In this document: positions 9,894-22,089 of the stretch, piece after piece
Numbering within the stretch: position 1 is the first letter of the stretch
Layout: each line of letters opens with the position of its first letter
NCBI GenBank assembly: GCA_944739405.2
Contig: OX123185.2
Location: forward strand, 5,019,840 to 5,083,839
Source of the DNA: Euclidia mi
Lineage: Eukaryota > Arthropoda > Insecta > Lepidoptera > Erebidae
DNA length: 64,000 nucleotides
Direction: 5' to 3'
Made by a program: the position numbers and the translations under genes
The notes under the pieces: generated by a model
What the model was told of the DNA's origin: nothing
What the model saw: the letters and a program-made list of their open reading frames with translations, nothing else
The model's database searches: none

Positions 9894-12583
9894 CTTTTGG
9901 TGGTTTACATAGGTTGGTTTACATAAAAAACACACATAAATCTAAAATTAAAGAAATAAAACTGACGCATGCATCTTGTCTACACATAGAGATCACACCT
10001 AACCTTATTGTACTCGCTATTTACCGTTCGCCTTCCAACACAATAGCAGATGCATTTATAAATTCACTTAATAATCACTTGCAAATCATTCCACCTAATA
10101 AAAACATAATAATTACTGGTGACATAAATATAAATTTAGTATATGAAAGCGATGAACCATCTCACGTACGTTCAAACAGATTAAATTATTTAAATATGCT
10201 CGCTACACACGGGTTAATTCCTGGCCATTCACTACCCACGAGAGGTAATAGTTGTCTCGATCACTTTATTTTAAAAAATAACACTGAAGATAAATCTTTT
10301 TTTATTGCCATCATAGATACAACTATAACTGATCACTTAACTATTTTTCTAAAATTAACTAATAATTCACAAAAAAGTAACAACACTAAAATCAAACGAA
10401 CTTTTAACTTAGATAAGGCACTACTGAATTTGGGAACGAGTAACCTGCAGAATCTACTACTGTTAAGGAACCCTAATGAAGTTACAGACAGGTTAATTGC
10501 CATATTACAAAACTGTATCATGTTAAGCACTGTAACGACAACTATTTCTCAAAAATGCAGAATTTTGAAACCATGGATGTCTCCAGGCTTGCTTCGTTGC
10601 ATCAAAAACAGAAATAATATGCAAAAGAGTTTGAAAGCTAACCCGTGTAATGAAACTCTAAAAATCACTTATAAAAGATATCGTAACTTTTGTAACTGTA
10701 TAATTAAAAAACAAAAGAGAAAGTACGACAGAGAGAAACTTTCAAAAGCTAATACAAATCCCAAAAAGCTTTGGCACACTATAAACGTCATAACGCATCG
10801 TTGTTCGAATAAAATATCAAACACAGAGCTACTTGATATTGCTGCCTCTCCGCAAGAATCGGTAAACACTGTGAACAACTATTTCTCCAATGTTGGCAAA
10901 CTATTGGCAGACGAAATATTATCAGGGCCAGTAACCCTCAACTGTAATGCATTCGAACCACCAATACCACCGGTTGCGTCATTCGCTCTCTTTAGCACTG
11001 ACCCGCAAGAAGTACATTCTGTGCTAATGAATCTTAAAAACAACAGCGCCCCGGGTTGGGATAATATACCGGTTAACTTTCTAAAATCTGTAAGCGTCTT
11101 TGTTGTACCGATAATTGCTCACATGGCCAATCTTTGTTTTGAACAAGGAGTTTTCCCTAATAGTCTGAAACTCGCTTTGATTACGCCCGTCTATAAAAGT
11201 GGAGACAAAAACTGTCCTTCGAATTATAGACCAATATCAGTCTTGCCGTCTCTATCAAAAATTTTGGAAAAATTAATTAATCTTCGGCTTACTCGTTATT
11301 TAGACAAAAATAATATAATATCGTCATCACAGTACGGCTTCAGACGAGGGAAGTCCACAGAAGACGCTGCTCTGGCACTTGCTTCTGCTGTTACAGAAAT
11401 AGTTGACAATGGTGACAAGTGTCTGGCTGTCTTCCTGGACCTCAAAAAAGCGTTCGACACTGTCCCTATTTCTACTCTTTTGGACCGACTGGAAGGCATA
11501 GGCATTAGGGGAACGCCTCTAGAACTTTTCAAGACATATTTGAGCGAGCGCAAACAAAAGGTTAGAATAGGTGACAGAGTTAGTTCCGATATGACAGTCA
11601 CTTATGGTGTAGGGCAAGGTAGCGTCATGGGACCTACTTTGTTCCTTATCTACATAAATTATCTTTGTAACATGAATATAAACGGAGGGAAACTGTTCTC
11701 ATATGCGGATGACACTGCCATAGTCTTTTCTGGGAAGTCATGGACCGAGGTACAGTCAACTGCCGAGCGAGGCCTTGCGAAAATAGCAGCCTGGCTTGAC
11801 TCCAGTTTGCTTACATTAAACACGGACAAAACTTATTTCATTTGCTTTACAAAGTATGAAAAATATCAACCACCGTCTCAGTTCTCAATTAAAATCCATA
11901 CGTGTACAAACTATTTAAATCGAAACTGCACATGTTCTACTATTAATAAAGTAAATAGTGTTAAGTATTTGGGGATAATAGTTGATCAACGGCTCTCTTG
12001 GCACCATCATATTGAATTAATCATGAAAAGAGTCAGAAAACTTATTTCGGTGTTTAAAACATTACGACACGTAGCACCTTATACTCTCCTTAGACAAATC
12101 TATACATCTCTTGCACAGTCAGTGATAACTTATTGTTTGCCGGTGTGGGGCGGAGCTACAAAAAATAAATTCTTGGACCTAGAAAGAGCACAACGTGCAC
12201 TGCTTAAGGTCACACTTTTTAAACCCTATAGATTCTGCACTGAAGACCTTTATAAAACCGCGGATGTACTTAGTGTAAGGAAACTCTACTTACTTCACCT
12301 CATTCTGAGTAAGCACAAGACCACCCCTCTCAACAGTGAGCAGCGACACAGACATAGACGAAGAAATAGGAACTATAATGTAGCTCCTATAGTTGCAGTC
12401 AAATCATCCTTCGCCGAACGTCAATTCGAGAGTCAGTCAACCCGTCTTTATAACTTAATAAATAAAGAGTTACCCATCAACGCATTAACGTACTTTAAAT
12501 GTAAAAAGACCTTAACTGAATGGCTCAAAACAAAAAACTACGATGAGATAGAATCCATAATAAATAGAACAGGAAAATTATAA
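9875..12583 (+). CDS. CR1/Jockey-like LINE ORF2: partial endonuclease + reverse transcriptase
   Basis: Open for 902 codons. About the first 14 residues come from antisense ORF1 across the inversion, so the natural N-terminus and the first third of the endonuclease are missing. Endonuclease remnants are LAIYRSPSN, ITGDININL, GNSCLDHFIL and ITDHL. The RT is complete: NYRPISVLPSLSKILEK, YGFRRGKSTEDA, FLDLKKAFDTVP, GVGQGSVMGP and catalytic YADDTAIVF. After it come SVKYLGIIVDQRLSW and ITYCLPVWGG. It ends at GKL-stop, followed by UTR. The RT frame is intact, but without the N-terminal nuclease it is unlikely to mobilise itself. Confidence 0.85.
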   Translation: MESVLASFGGLHRLVYIKNTHKSKIKEIKLTHASCLHIEITPNLIVLAIYRSPSNTIADAFINSLNNHLQIIPPNKNIIITGDININLVYESDEPSHVRSNRLNYLNMLATHGLIPGHSLPTRGNSCLDHFILKNNTEDKSFFIAIIDTTITDHLTIFLKLTNNSQKSNNTKIKRTFNLDKALLNLGTSNLQNLLLLRNPNEVTDRLIAILQNCIMLSTVTTTISQKCRILKPWMSPGLLRCIKNRNNMQKSLKANPCNETLKITYKRYRNFCNCIIKKQKRKYDREKLSKANTNPKKLWHTINVITHRCSNKISNTELLDIAASPQESVNTVNNYFSNVGKLLADEILSGPVTLNCNAFEPPIPPVASFALFSTDPQEVHSVLMNLKNNSAPGWDNIPVNFLKSVSVFVVPIIAHMANLCFEQGVFPNSLKLALITPVYKSGDKNCPSNYRPISVLPSLSKILEKLINLRLTRYLDKNNIISSSQYGFRRGKSTEDAALALASAVTEIVDNGDKCLAVFLDLKKAFDTVPISTLLDRLEGIGIRGTPLELFKTYLSERKQKVRIGDRVSSDMTVTYGVGQGSVMGPTLFLIYINYLCNMNINGGKLFSYADDTAIVFSGKSWTEVQSTAERGLAKIAAWLDSSLLTLNTDKTYFICFTKYEKYQPPSQFSIKIHTCTNYLNRNCTCSTINKVNSVKYLGIIVDQRLSWHHHIELIMKRVRKLISVFKTLRHVAPYTLLRQIYTSLAQSVITYCLPVWGGATKNKFLDLERAQRALLKVTLFKPYRFCTEDLYKTADVLSVRKLYLLHLILSKHKTTPLNSEQRHRHRRRNRNYNVAPIVAVKSSFAERQFESQSTRLYNLINKELPINALTYFKCKKTLTEWLKTKNYDEIESIINRTGKL
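9894..9925. other. inversion junction between ORF1 and ORF2 of one LINE
   Basis: To the left the LINE reads on the minus strand from its ORF1 start; to the right it reads on the plus strand from the middle of the endonuclease. A 10-bp word, ggtttacata, occurs twice here (about 9902 and 9914), consistent with microhomology or filler at a twin-priming join. Confidence 0.6.
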
Positions 12584-13045
12584 AACTTAACGTGACTTAA
12601 ATTAATTTCATACACACACTCACACACACAAACACTCTCACTCACACATACACTTCTACACATATAACACACGCACACAAAGACAGACACAAACACATAC
12701 ATGCATGCGCTCATTTTTTTTTTTTTTTTTTTCTCTTTTAAAATGTATAAAATAGATAACCTATATTTATGATGTATATTCCAATCTTAACACTGTATTA
12801 AGACAAGATATGATATTTGGTAAATTAAAAAAAAAAAAAACTAGCATAAATCTTACTATATAATATAGGTAAAATCTGTAAAATTGAAATATCAAAACTT
12901 TTAACTTTCTGCATTGTAAACCAAGGAAGAGCGGAGTTCCTTACCACAAGCAAGTATTTGCTTAAAAAGGGACCCCAAATGTTATTGTTATTGTTGATTG
13001 TTATGGTATTGAAATAAACATTTTTAATTTTTTTTTTTTTTTTTT
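12584..13045 (+). repeat. LINE 3' UTR with CA-rich microsatellite and homopolymers
   Basis: 12612-12700 is a degenerate CA/CTCA-rich run. A T-run sits near 12714-12732, an A-run near 12827-12840 and another T-run near 13026-13045. No open frame. Long homopolymers here are prone to consensus error. Confidence 0.7.
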
Positions 13046-14949
13046 AATCTTGCATGCATTATTGGAAGTTTTATCGATTTTGGTTGTCATCTTTGTTATA
13101 GCGTTGTGTGTCGACGTAGTTTCGCAATTGGTCGCAAGATGTCTCTGTTGTGTTAGATAATGACTATTTGATAGTAAATTTGAAAAATTAACGAAACAAT
13201 TTTTTCTTCACTATTTAGATTTTAGGTTTTATTCACATAATTATATAACTTTAAAACTGGTTATATCATAGTTTGACGGCAAACTTATGCCCTAGATACC
13301 GCAGTTTATCATTTCACTTTAGAAAGACTTGCGTAATTATTGTTTATTTACACTTCACTTTCAGTTAATTTTATTATCAGTTTACACTCATTGTTTTATT
13401 TGATAACATTAAATGATGATATTTAACACTTAATAATGTCAATTCTACGGTTTCAGCAAGATATAACACACTTGGACTATTTATAAAACATAATATTACA
13501 GAGTCGACTTTAAGCGTGCCGCCATTAGACAGCGCCCCTAGCGGACCTTCCCGGATTACCCAAGGGCTTTGCAAATTGCAGCTCGGATTGATGACATTAG
13601 TCAATGTCAAAGAGCGCACATAATTCGTGGGTCTCTTTATCATAAGGATTCGAATAGCCAGGGTTCAAAGATGTCGGCGACAGAAAACGTCATTTAATGA
13701 TTTTGTTATTGCAAGTAGCCAAAATGGGATGGGAATAAAGTTGTAAGGTGTAATCTGTCAATTTATAGTTATTTTATTCAAGGTTGCATTTATTGGTAGA
13801 TACGAATATACGATATATGTTACGAATATATCTCAGAATATACAATGATACAAGTCTTAATTACGTATAAATATCTATGGGTCGCGCTTGGCTAAATGCT
13901 TAGTTTTAAGTAATGAAGATAATTATTTATTTTTAGATGTCTATTATTTCCATAGTCTTGCGCCTAGAATTAGGTAGTGTATATCATTTGAGGGGGGTTC
14001 GAACGTTAGAAATCTTTATTACGTAACTGAAATTTAATATAACCTAAACAATAACTTTAAACAATTTTAGCTGTAAAGCTTTTAGTTCCGAAATTTTATT
14101 AAAGAGCACCCGCTGTTTATATTTGAAATATACCGATGAAATTCTCGCCGGGCTTGATAATTTATTTGAGAAAGGCTTGAAGATTAGGCTCTTAATGGAG
14201 GTCATACATAACCCCCCGGAAGCCATTCTCGACCGTGGTTTATGCCACACCCATGTGACAACGGGCCTTGGAAATTTTATCTTCATTCTTAAGACGCGTA
14301 CTAAACTGCTGTAGAATGGCATGTTATAATGAATATGTCATGTTTTAGAACGTTTTATTATTTCATTATGTTTTATGATTATGTTCTAGAGGTGATGGAA
14401 TATTGATTGAGTTTTTAGCGTTGGAGAGTATATGATATGCTTTCTCGGTTAAGGAAGCAGTTTTGCTTTGTTATATTTAGAATCAGTATATTGATAAATA
14501 TAGGTACATGGGTGAAACCTGATACTTGATTTTTTTTCTTTATCTTAGGAAGAGTCTCTTTTGCGTGGCTTGTCCTCCACTACTATATGATTCGTGATTA
14601 GCCAGGACAGTGTGCGAGAATCTCACCTATATGAGTGCGGGTTCTACGACACACGATAACATAATGTAAAAACATTATATATAACTATCCATTATATAAA
14701 CGAAATGGAATATAAAAATACTTTAATATACTCAACTATGTTGTTCCTAACTATTAAACGACCATCAGGATGCAACGGTTTTCCGTACACAAAATAAATA
14801 ATTTCTGATAGAGCATGTTTTGAAATTTATAGCAGGGTAATTTAGAACACTTTAAAATATGTATGAATATTACGTAATTTGCATTTAACATTATGTATTA
14901 ACATGTTTTATTGAGGATATTTTATATGTATTAAAGTTAGTCTTACATG
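13046..14949. other. unassigned AT-rich DNA
   Basis: No ORF beyond about 90 codons and none recognised. A GC-richer patch at 13500-13580 resembles promoter-like repeat DNA but was not identified. Nothing else is supported. Confidence 0.4.
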
Positions 14950-15260
14950 TTTTAGCCATAAAATATTTTGTGCAAAATATCATGAGCAGACATGAACCAT
15001 TTTATTTGTAACAGAAAATATTCCCCAAGGTTCTCCACACAGACCGATTCTGAGCCGCCCGCATCCAACCACTTCCCGCGATCTTAACCAGATCGTCGGT
15101 CCACCTTGCGGGAGGCCTACCCCTGCTGCATCGTCCGGTACGTGGTCGCCACTCCAGAACACGCCTGCCCCAACGGCCATCGGTTCTTCGCGCTATGTGC
15201 CCTGCCCATTGCTACTTCAGCCTGGCTATTCGGAGAGCTATGTCGGGGACTTATATTGTT
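14950..15260 (-). mobile_element. RTE-type LINE C-terminal fragment
   Basis: The minus strand reads ARLKWQWAGHIARRTDGRWG, then GRPPARWTDDLVKIAG and SVWRTLGEYFLLQ, the conserved last ~90 residues of a common RTE family. The frame crosses small breaks. It is a different subfamily from the intact copy at 5.6 kb. Strongly 5'-truncated, no catalytic part. Confidence 0.8.
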
Positions 15261-15489
15261 TTTATATCGTTATAAATAATTTAACGTATATTTGTTTTAC
15301 CATGCAAAACTTTTATATTGACCCAGTAATAAGAATTTTAATAATCAAAGAAGACGAAGATAGCTTTAAGAAAAGTCAAAGTCAAACAGGTTATAACTTC
15401 ATATCGTCCAATCTTCATGTTAAACTGCGGAGGCTTCATTTAAATTATCTCTTTCCAAGAAAATAATAAAATACAGGTACTTATTTAAC

Positions 15490-15878
15490 AATCTTTACTG
15501 ACATTATCATCATTATCCCAGCGCTATTCATTGGAGCCAGGAGTCCACTGTTCTAACCCTATTTGACTGATAATAATTTTAAGTTTTTCCACAGAGCGAC
15601 TGCAGTCTTATCTGCGTAACCCATAACGATAGCGATATGACATGGTTTAGATCAGTGTCAATATATTTTAGGGTTCTGATTCTCGATAACAACTGTAAAA
15701 CATCTGCTTGACAGCTGGGACTGACTGCTTAACATGCGCTCAAAGGCACAGGGACCGCGATAACAAATTCATTACGCACATATGTATCTCCAAAAAGACA
15801 GTGTTTCGCGCTGTGAATTTAAACCCGTCTTCATAGCAGTCTGTTGGTATCTCCAATAGGGTATTGCTGCATTTCTGT
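15490..15878 (-). mobile_element. degenerate SINE, same family as the copy at 37.4 kb
   Basis: Shares phrases with the SINE at 37418-37835, in the same order on the plus strand: a 'catcattatc' tail, 'gagcgactgc', 'cagctgggactg' and 'gactgcttaac'. The tRNA-like head is not recognisable. An old copy lying directly beside the next SINE. Confidence 0.5.
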
Positions 15879-16111
15879 CATCATCAGCCTTTAACAGTCC
15901 ACTGCTGGACTAGGCCTCTCCTTTGAAAGGAGGAATTGGCCTACTATACCACGCTGGCCAAACGGGTTGGTATAGGGTTTGTTTCGAGTTTTCCTTCTCT
16001 TACAGTGCTGTTCTCTTCATAATATGCTCCCTCTGTCGGCTCTTACGACACCCATGGGATATGTGGGGTGGTGACATTCCGTATTCTTAATCCGTCACCA
16101 CACGGACAACT
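15879..16111 (-). mobile_element. ~232-bp SINE-like element (copy 1 of 3)
   Basis: Nearly the same sequence occurs at 40837-41068 (opposite strand) and 51525-51775. The 3' end on the minus strand is 'agtggactgt' followed by a GAT repeat. The flanks at 15869-15878 and 16112-16121 match at 9 of 10 bases, a good target duplication. The head shows no clear tRNA boxes, so it may be a LINE-derived short element. Confidence 0.75.
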
Positions 16112-16639
16112 GCCTTTCTGTATTTGAAAATAAATGTTAATAAATGCAATACATAGGTATAGACCTAGTTTTAAATTAAACATCATAAGATTACAGAATA
16201 GCCCAGTAAATACTTCAGTACAGGGAATTATAATTTCGTCGCCGCATCAGGCGATGATGTTACATATTATACTTCCTTCTCTCTCTCGTGTATTAACTTA
16301 ATATGACAATGGACACGTAATGTGGTACAGTAAGTTATGTTAAGAATTTTCTGCCTCGTTATGGCGTTTTGCCGCACTCATTGCCGCTGTTATAAATTTA
16401 CGGTTGGGTGATTCAGTTATAAAGTTTTTGTTCTGAAATTGGTTGGCATTATTTATTTCATTATGTAAACTACATATTTAAACATTATAAGGCATGGACT
16501 AAATGTTGTTCAATAAAATGGAATATTAAACGTTCGTGAATGAAGATTTCTACTGCTTGAAGGAGAATGTTTGAGACTTGTTGCATAAATATTCGTATAT
16601 TTAAACACATTGTAAGTTATACGAATTTATATATTATTT
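16112..16639. other. unassigned AT-rich DNA
   Basis: No ORF, terminal repeat or known repeat phrase recognised. Confidence 0.4.
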
Positions 16640-16910
16640 TACATACATAGGTACACACATATGTACACACCTTTATGCCGTCGGGGTAGGCAGAGACAAC
16701 GGAACGTCACTTGCTTGTATCCTTACAAACCTCACGCGCTTCCTCTACATTCATTACTTTTTCCATACATGCTCGCCGGTTCCGGACGCTTGGGACCTTG
16801 CCGTTTTTCAGAACGTCTCCGGTTTCATATGCCCTTCGACGCTCAATGTCGTTCTGATGTAAATGCCACAACAAGCGGCCACTCCTCCTCTGTACACATT
16901 GCATAGACTC
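16640..16910 (-). mobile_element. RTE LINE 3' terminal fragment
   Basis: Minus-strand reading MQCVQRRSGRLLWHLHQND, NRRACMEKVMNVEEAREVCK, then the RTE 3' phrase 'ctctgcctaccccgac' near 16680. It parallels the last ~80 residues of the intact element at 5.6 kb (RRACMRNLMG..EVCQDRCKW) but is divergent. The (TATG)-type tail is replaced by a short ACAT-rich run. Confidence 0.7.
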
Positions 16911-18582
16911 AACGATCTGCTACGAAGGGCAAATCAAGAAATATACCACAAACAATGAAACTAAGGCGATATAGGCGTTATTATAATTGATACCTACAGA
17001 ATTTTGGCTTAATGGGAAATCTATTTTTTGCTTTTAACTATTTATTTGGACTTCTAACTACCACAAATTGAGCTTCTTTTTAGAATAAGAATGACTAACT
17101 GAGACATGTCAGCTAAAGCCCTGTCTCTGTACGTAGTAGACTTAGTATTACAGATCGCGGTTGAGCGCTGGCTGCAACTTAATATCCGCCTCTTGGATTG
17201 AACAGCGATGACGTTGCTCAGTCGAATCAAACTCTTGCTTATATTTCCGTTCTTATCTTCCAGTATGCCTGATGTCTCTCAGCAAAGGTAAATAAAGCCA
17301 CGTGTTCATCAAAAATGGGTACTATAGCTGAATGGCGTGCAAAGATAACATTATAAAAATATCGCTGATGTATTTTTCTAGTCTCGCTCAGAGCAAGCTT
17401 TAGTGGAGACGTAATTCACAGTTGCTTTAAAAATATGTATGTATGTAGTACTTCCTTTTGAGCATGTATTGTATATATGTGGTCTATGTATGTAATTGTG
17501 TATCAGAGCTGTAATCAACGCTGTCTATGACAATGTATGGCGATAATAGAGTGTCTGACCTGAACATAACTTGTACGAGACACGTCTTCCATTGTAGCGA
17601 CACTGGCGGTGTCTGTAGGGATTATAACTTGCTTAGCTATCACATGCCGATGCTATACCAATATCAATCAGTTTTAGGCATGGACGATCGAGAAACAATT
17701 TTATGATACCGTAAGATCCCATCCCTGCAATATGTCTACGTGCTAGGTTTCAAAAATGGTCTAACACGGAACGGTAAGGTTCCTGTTAACAGTAAAGCTA
17801 TAAAAATAGCATTTTAATTAAAAACGCATATGAGCGTAGAATTATTGCAGTGGGTTTCTCCTACAATGATGAATTCAAGGCTAAATAAAAAAAAAGACTT
17901 CAAAGGACTTAGAAATCTACTAATATTTGATTTTGTACAATATATTTACATACTATTTGTACCGAAGCAATACAGCTTTATTTGTTATTGAAACAAAACA
18001 GCCGAGAACCCAATAGTCAGCAAGGTTATATTTTATACAAAAAACCGCAAGATATGTACTTGTACATCCAGAATCCCGATATCTTAAATTCCTAAACATA
18101 AAAAAAACCTCTGTGTATCTCTTTTCTTTGATAAAAAAATTAGAAGCTTTATTTGGCGGATAGTCCCGGGAGAAATATTGGTTTAACGTGACAAATGCGG
18201 TCTGTGGACCCATGAAAATATACTACCCGTTTGATATATCGAGAAACCTGGAGCACACGTTGTTTCCTATTTGTGCCACATTTTATATATTTCCTACTTG
18301 TTTTATGAATTTATTTAGATTTAACTCCTGGGGCACTATAACGTTCAACCAATTATTTCTAGCTAATCTCATACAGCACTTAATGTGTCGGCGGTACCAA
18401 ATAAAAAAAACCTATACTAATATTGTAAAGCTCAAGAATTTTTTTGTTTATCTTTTTTACTTATCAAGTAAAACTAAAAAAAGAAATATTTGATGGCATG
18501 CACTAGATCTTGTCGGTAATATTTTTTTGATCATTCCCTAAATTACACGTTATACTTATACAAGTTATAGTGTTCGTTCACC
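16911..18582. other. unassigned AT-rich DNA
   Basis: Two open frames of 86 and 101 codons overlap near 18190 on opposite strands. Neither resembles a known family. No repeats recognised. Confidence 0.4.
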
Positions 18583-18760
18583 TGGGACCCCGGGCACACA
18601 CCTTTGACTTGTCGAAGTTATGAGTGTTTTAAAAAATGTTAATTATCGCTTGTTTAATAATGTGCCTGGAAGATGGCTATAAGCTCGCCCCTATTACATT
18701 AGGACCGAAACATAACTGGCGAAGTGTGGGTGTGTATAGTGTGTAATGCACCTTTGTTAC
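18583..18760 (+). mobile_element. SINE fragment related to the copy at 35.6 kb
   Basis: Shares with the minus-strand element at 35600-35873 the ordered phrases 'ccccgggcacac', 'gttaattatcgc', 'ataactggcgaagtg' and 'gggtgtgta'. The tRNA-like head and the RTE-like tail are both missing. Confidence 0.65.
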
Positions 18761-19689
18761 GTTATGTAAACTTGATATTACTTGTGATGATACTTTTATA
18801 TTAAACTCAATAACTTTTTTAAGTCCTAATTTACTCTTAAGATATGAGATTAGTAAACGGTTTACGGCCACGCTTAAAATTATACAAATATAAGAACATA
18901 CATAAATAAAATCTGATTAGGTAAATATCGAATCTGCAAAGAGCTGCCAGCTTCAGAGAAATGGATTATCGGCCTCTTTAAAATGTGTCCCTTATTCTAT
19001 TTCGTAGTTATCAAGTGATCTGAGTTTCGAGAACACAAACCGATTTTCTATATCCACGACTTCCGAAGTACTCACAATTCTCGTTTAAAAATGAATTCAA
19101 TGGCCATTGACATTTACGGGATTCTGCGCGTGAATTCTGAATGTCGCTTTGCATAAAATAAAAAATAGTATAGATAAGTACACACTTATAAACATACATT
19201 CCTGTCATAGTTTATTTTTAAGTTTGGACACGTATTATATCACATTTATTGCGATTGAGACACACGCACATTTAATTAATTTGAACAGTTTCCGGCCATT
19301 CTCGTGGGTATTTCGGGATGTCCCTTCTTATTGCACCCCGACGGCCTGGAAAGAACGTCCATATATACATTTAGCTTCTGGTTGCTAGTAGTTTTGGGTG
19401 TGTATTGTCTGTCAGTCAGTCACAAAATAAAGAACTTTATAAATACAGATAATCTGGATCATAAATATGAATAATTCAGATGTTGTCTATATCACATCGA
19501 TATGTAGAGTTTCCAATAGCTTTAACTACTATATGTTTTGTATAAACTTGCGACTCAACAGGCAAATAATTTTAATTGTTGCCTGCCCCGTGCCTGGGAG
19601 AGCGCGTTAAGACGGCCGTGCAGTCATGAATGTATTTGACAGACGTTAACAAGAGTCAGTATCTTTAAATTGTCTATCGAGATTCCGTA
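18761..19689. other. unassigned AT-rich DNA
   Basis: No supported feature. Short ORFs only. Confidence 0.4.
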
Positions 19690-19995
19690 AAATATCCCTT
19701 CAAGCTCCGGAGACCAGACAGTCGCTCTGTGGAAAAGTTAATGTTCTATCAAATCTAATTGAACTAGAAAGCCTGACTAAGACTTTAAGATGACATCATT
19801 GGGCGTCTGCTAGAAATACATTCTAGATCGAAGTTAAGATATTCTCAATCACCAGAAACTACTAACACCCAGCCTAGAAGCAACTATTTATGCATCACAG
19901 AAAAAATTGTTCTGTTCTGGGATCGAACCCACTCGTCGTAGTTCCAAAAGGCAAGGTGACCACTTAAACCTTTACGCATACTTAGTCACTGCTAA
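19690..19995 (-). mobile_element. possible degenerate tRNA-headed SINE
   Basis: A reversed B-box-like word (gggatcgaaccc) lies at about 19919-19930. The stretch 'agtcgctctgtggaaaag' near 19720 recurs at about 28240. Head and tail fit a SINE in minus orientation but the copy is old. Confidence 0.35.
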
Positions 19996-20317
19996 TGATT
20001 ATGATGTACGGTTGACAAGAAAACTCGTTGTTTTTTTAAACGATGCTAACATATTATTAAATAATACTTCTTTTATCAAATTATGCTTTCTTTTAAAGAG
20101 AGAATGCGTGAATGAAATTATACGATATCAAAATGTACCACCGTAGTGTAACATTATTGTGATGGTAACTGAATACTAAAAGGACTTTATACTATGAATA
20201 AAATAACTATAAACACTGTCTGCGTCGTCCTTACTTACGTACACATTTTCTTAGATGGTAATTTAAAATTATATGTTTTATACATATGGTGCTAAATGCT
20301 CGTTTTATATGAGAATA

Positions 20318-20478
20318 ACTAGCTGCTGCCCGCGGGCTTGCCCGTGGAGTCTGTAAAAACGGAAGCTGAGGTGCTTTTATGTCACTTTCTGTTACTAACC
20401 TGTATCTACATAAACGGAATAAATGAGCTTTCTTTCTTTCTTTTGATTTACAAATACTAATATTTATGTAACATAAAA
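20318..20478 (-). mobile_element. Helitron 3'-end fragment
   Basis: The minus strand ends in a GC-rich hairpin followed by CTAG and a T flank. On the plus strand this begins 'actagctgctgcccgcggg'. This is the 3' terminus of the lepidopteran Helitron type also seen at 32601. The other end was not identified. Confidence 0.5.
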
Positions 20479-20689
20479 TCTTATACTAAAATATAAAGCT
20501 GAAGAGTTTGTTTGTTTGTTTGGTTGACGCGCTAATCTCAAGAACTACTGGACCGATTTGAAAAATTCTTTCAGTGTTTGATAGGCCATTTATCGAGGAA
20601 CGCTATAGGCTATATAACATTACAATATGAGCGACGGGAGCAGAGCAGTAGCCTCAAATAACGCGGGTGTAACCGCAGGCATCGTCTAG
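20479..20689 (+). mobile_element. short non-autonomous Helitron
   Basis: It begins TC (TCTTATACTAAAATATAAAG), followed by the GTTTGTTTGTTTG run and 'gcgctaatctcaagaac'. It ends with a small hairpin (acgcgggtgtaaccgc) and CTAG. It sits between A and T with no target duplication, as Helitrons do. Its 5' part matches the reversed 5' end of the large Helitron at about 44450-44551, so that element or a relative could have moved it. Confidence 0.8.
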
Positions 20690-20709
20690 TACTTTATATT
20701 TGCCCCTTT

Positions 20710-20805
20710 TACTTGCTTAATAATGGTGTAATATTACACCTCTGCCCACCCCTTCGGGGATACAGGCTATACTGAGTCTATAAAAAAATATATATATATA
20801 CTTGC
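20710..20805 (+). repeat. SINE/RTE tail fragment and TA microsatellite
   Basis: Contains 'cacccctt' plus 'cggggatacaggc', the tail shared by RTE LINEs and RTE-dependent SINEs (compare 51270-51310), and then a short (TA)n tract. Confidence 0.6.
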
Positions 20806-22089
20806 TTAACATTGGCTGATGACAAATTCCAAGAGGTTCTTAGAATCTTTAATCAACAAGTGTAGATACCAACTAAGTGTTAATATACCCCGAAGTGAAG
20901 ATGTCATTAGTGTAGTGTGTAACGAAGTTGCGAACTAAATAATATAAATATTTGTGAAGCACTTATCGGAGACGGCGCTGCAGAACTCCAGTTTTAGGAA
21001 CTGAAGTGTCCCCTGTGATGTGGCTTAACGGCATAACATTGGAGCGCCGATAGCACATTATACTATTCCCGGAGAATCAGAACAGTTCAATAACTGTTGT
21101 TGGCCATCGACGACACACGAGTGTTATTTACTGCGGTAAAAATCTCATGCACCTCAGCCTTCCCCCTAAGAGACAGGCAAGCCTTTTGCAGGTTTGACCC
21201 TGGAAAATAAAAAAATGGACATCAATCTTCTCGTGACCACGGCCTGTGTAACCTATGGCGAAACGTCGGCGTAATATTATTACTTATTTTTCAATAATTA
21301 CGTGACATAGACCCGTTATATAAATATTAAAAGTTTAAAAGTATTTAATTATTAGGCTATATTACTGATTTCTATCAAAATCAGTTTTGGAGTTAACAGA
21401 AAATGAATAAATCTAGCCTGCTTGGGCACTAAAACATTGACCATATTTAGGTAGATACTAACACTGTAATGAGGTTGAACCATAAAATAGTCGCCGTAGC
21501 TAAAGGTCAAGGTCAGGCCTCGCGACCTCAACCCTCTATCTATTCACGTGAACTGGTACAGTCAGCATAAAAAAATATTTGGCAGACGCCAAGTAAATTA
21601 TGCTTAACAGATTAGGCAGCGTTGGCAATAGGCACTACTAGAGTAAGAAAAACTGCTTCTAGTGGCTTTAGTTTAAGAACTAGCTGTTGGTTCTGTTTGT
21701 CATCTTAAAACATGAATCAGGTTTAGTCGACGGTGATTGGGCTTCTTGATAGCGACTTAAGAGAGTATGAGATTGTTTCAAGATCGTTTCATAGTCCTTC
21801 CTATAATTTTAATCTTTATAAAAATGTATGTATGTTTGTTTGACGTACCTAAGTGTTACTTTGTGACGTAAGCTAAATAATATCTTTGTATATAATTATG
21901 ACTGGTTTTTAAATATCGCCATTGTAATAGACTAGACGAGAAAAATAAAAATGTATATGTGTAAGATTCTGTCCAAAATACCAAATAATGCATAATTTGG
22001 ATTTATCTGAATTAATTATTTGATATTTAGAAAAGTTTAAAATAACAAAAAGGTTAACTTTTTAACAATTTAGATTTATTTATAGTTAA
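20806..22089. other. unassigned AT-rich DNA
   Basis: Nothing recognised; no long ORF. Confidence 0.4.

Larger units (their letters stand above)
9081..13045 (+). mobile_element. CR1-like LINE with 5' inversion (main part)
   Basis: The sense part (9915-13045) contains ORF2, a 3' UTR with a CA-rich microsatellite, two homopolymer runs, an aataaa signal at 13013-13018 and a terminal T/A-rich tail. The inverted part (9081-9893, continuing at 5391-5602 beyond the RTE) carries ORF1. The order flank, inverted ORF1 end, ORF1 start, mid-ORF2, 3' end is the one expected from twin priming. The outer left end and the target duplication were not found. Confidence 0.75.

Noticed and set aside
13377..13643. 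88-codon ORF near a GC-rich patch
   Set aside because: No family resemblance and typical of chance openings in AT-rich DNA.
20318..20689. A single Helitron spanning both ends
   Set aside because: The first 160 bp end in a minus-strand 3' terminus while 20479-20689 has its own plus-strand 5' and 3' ends, so they are two adjacent elements.
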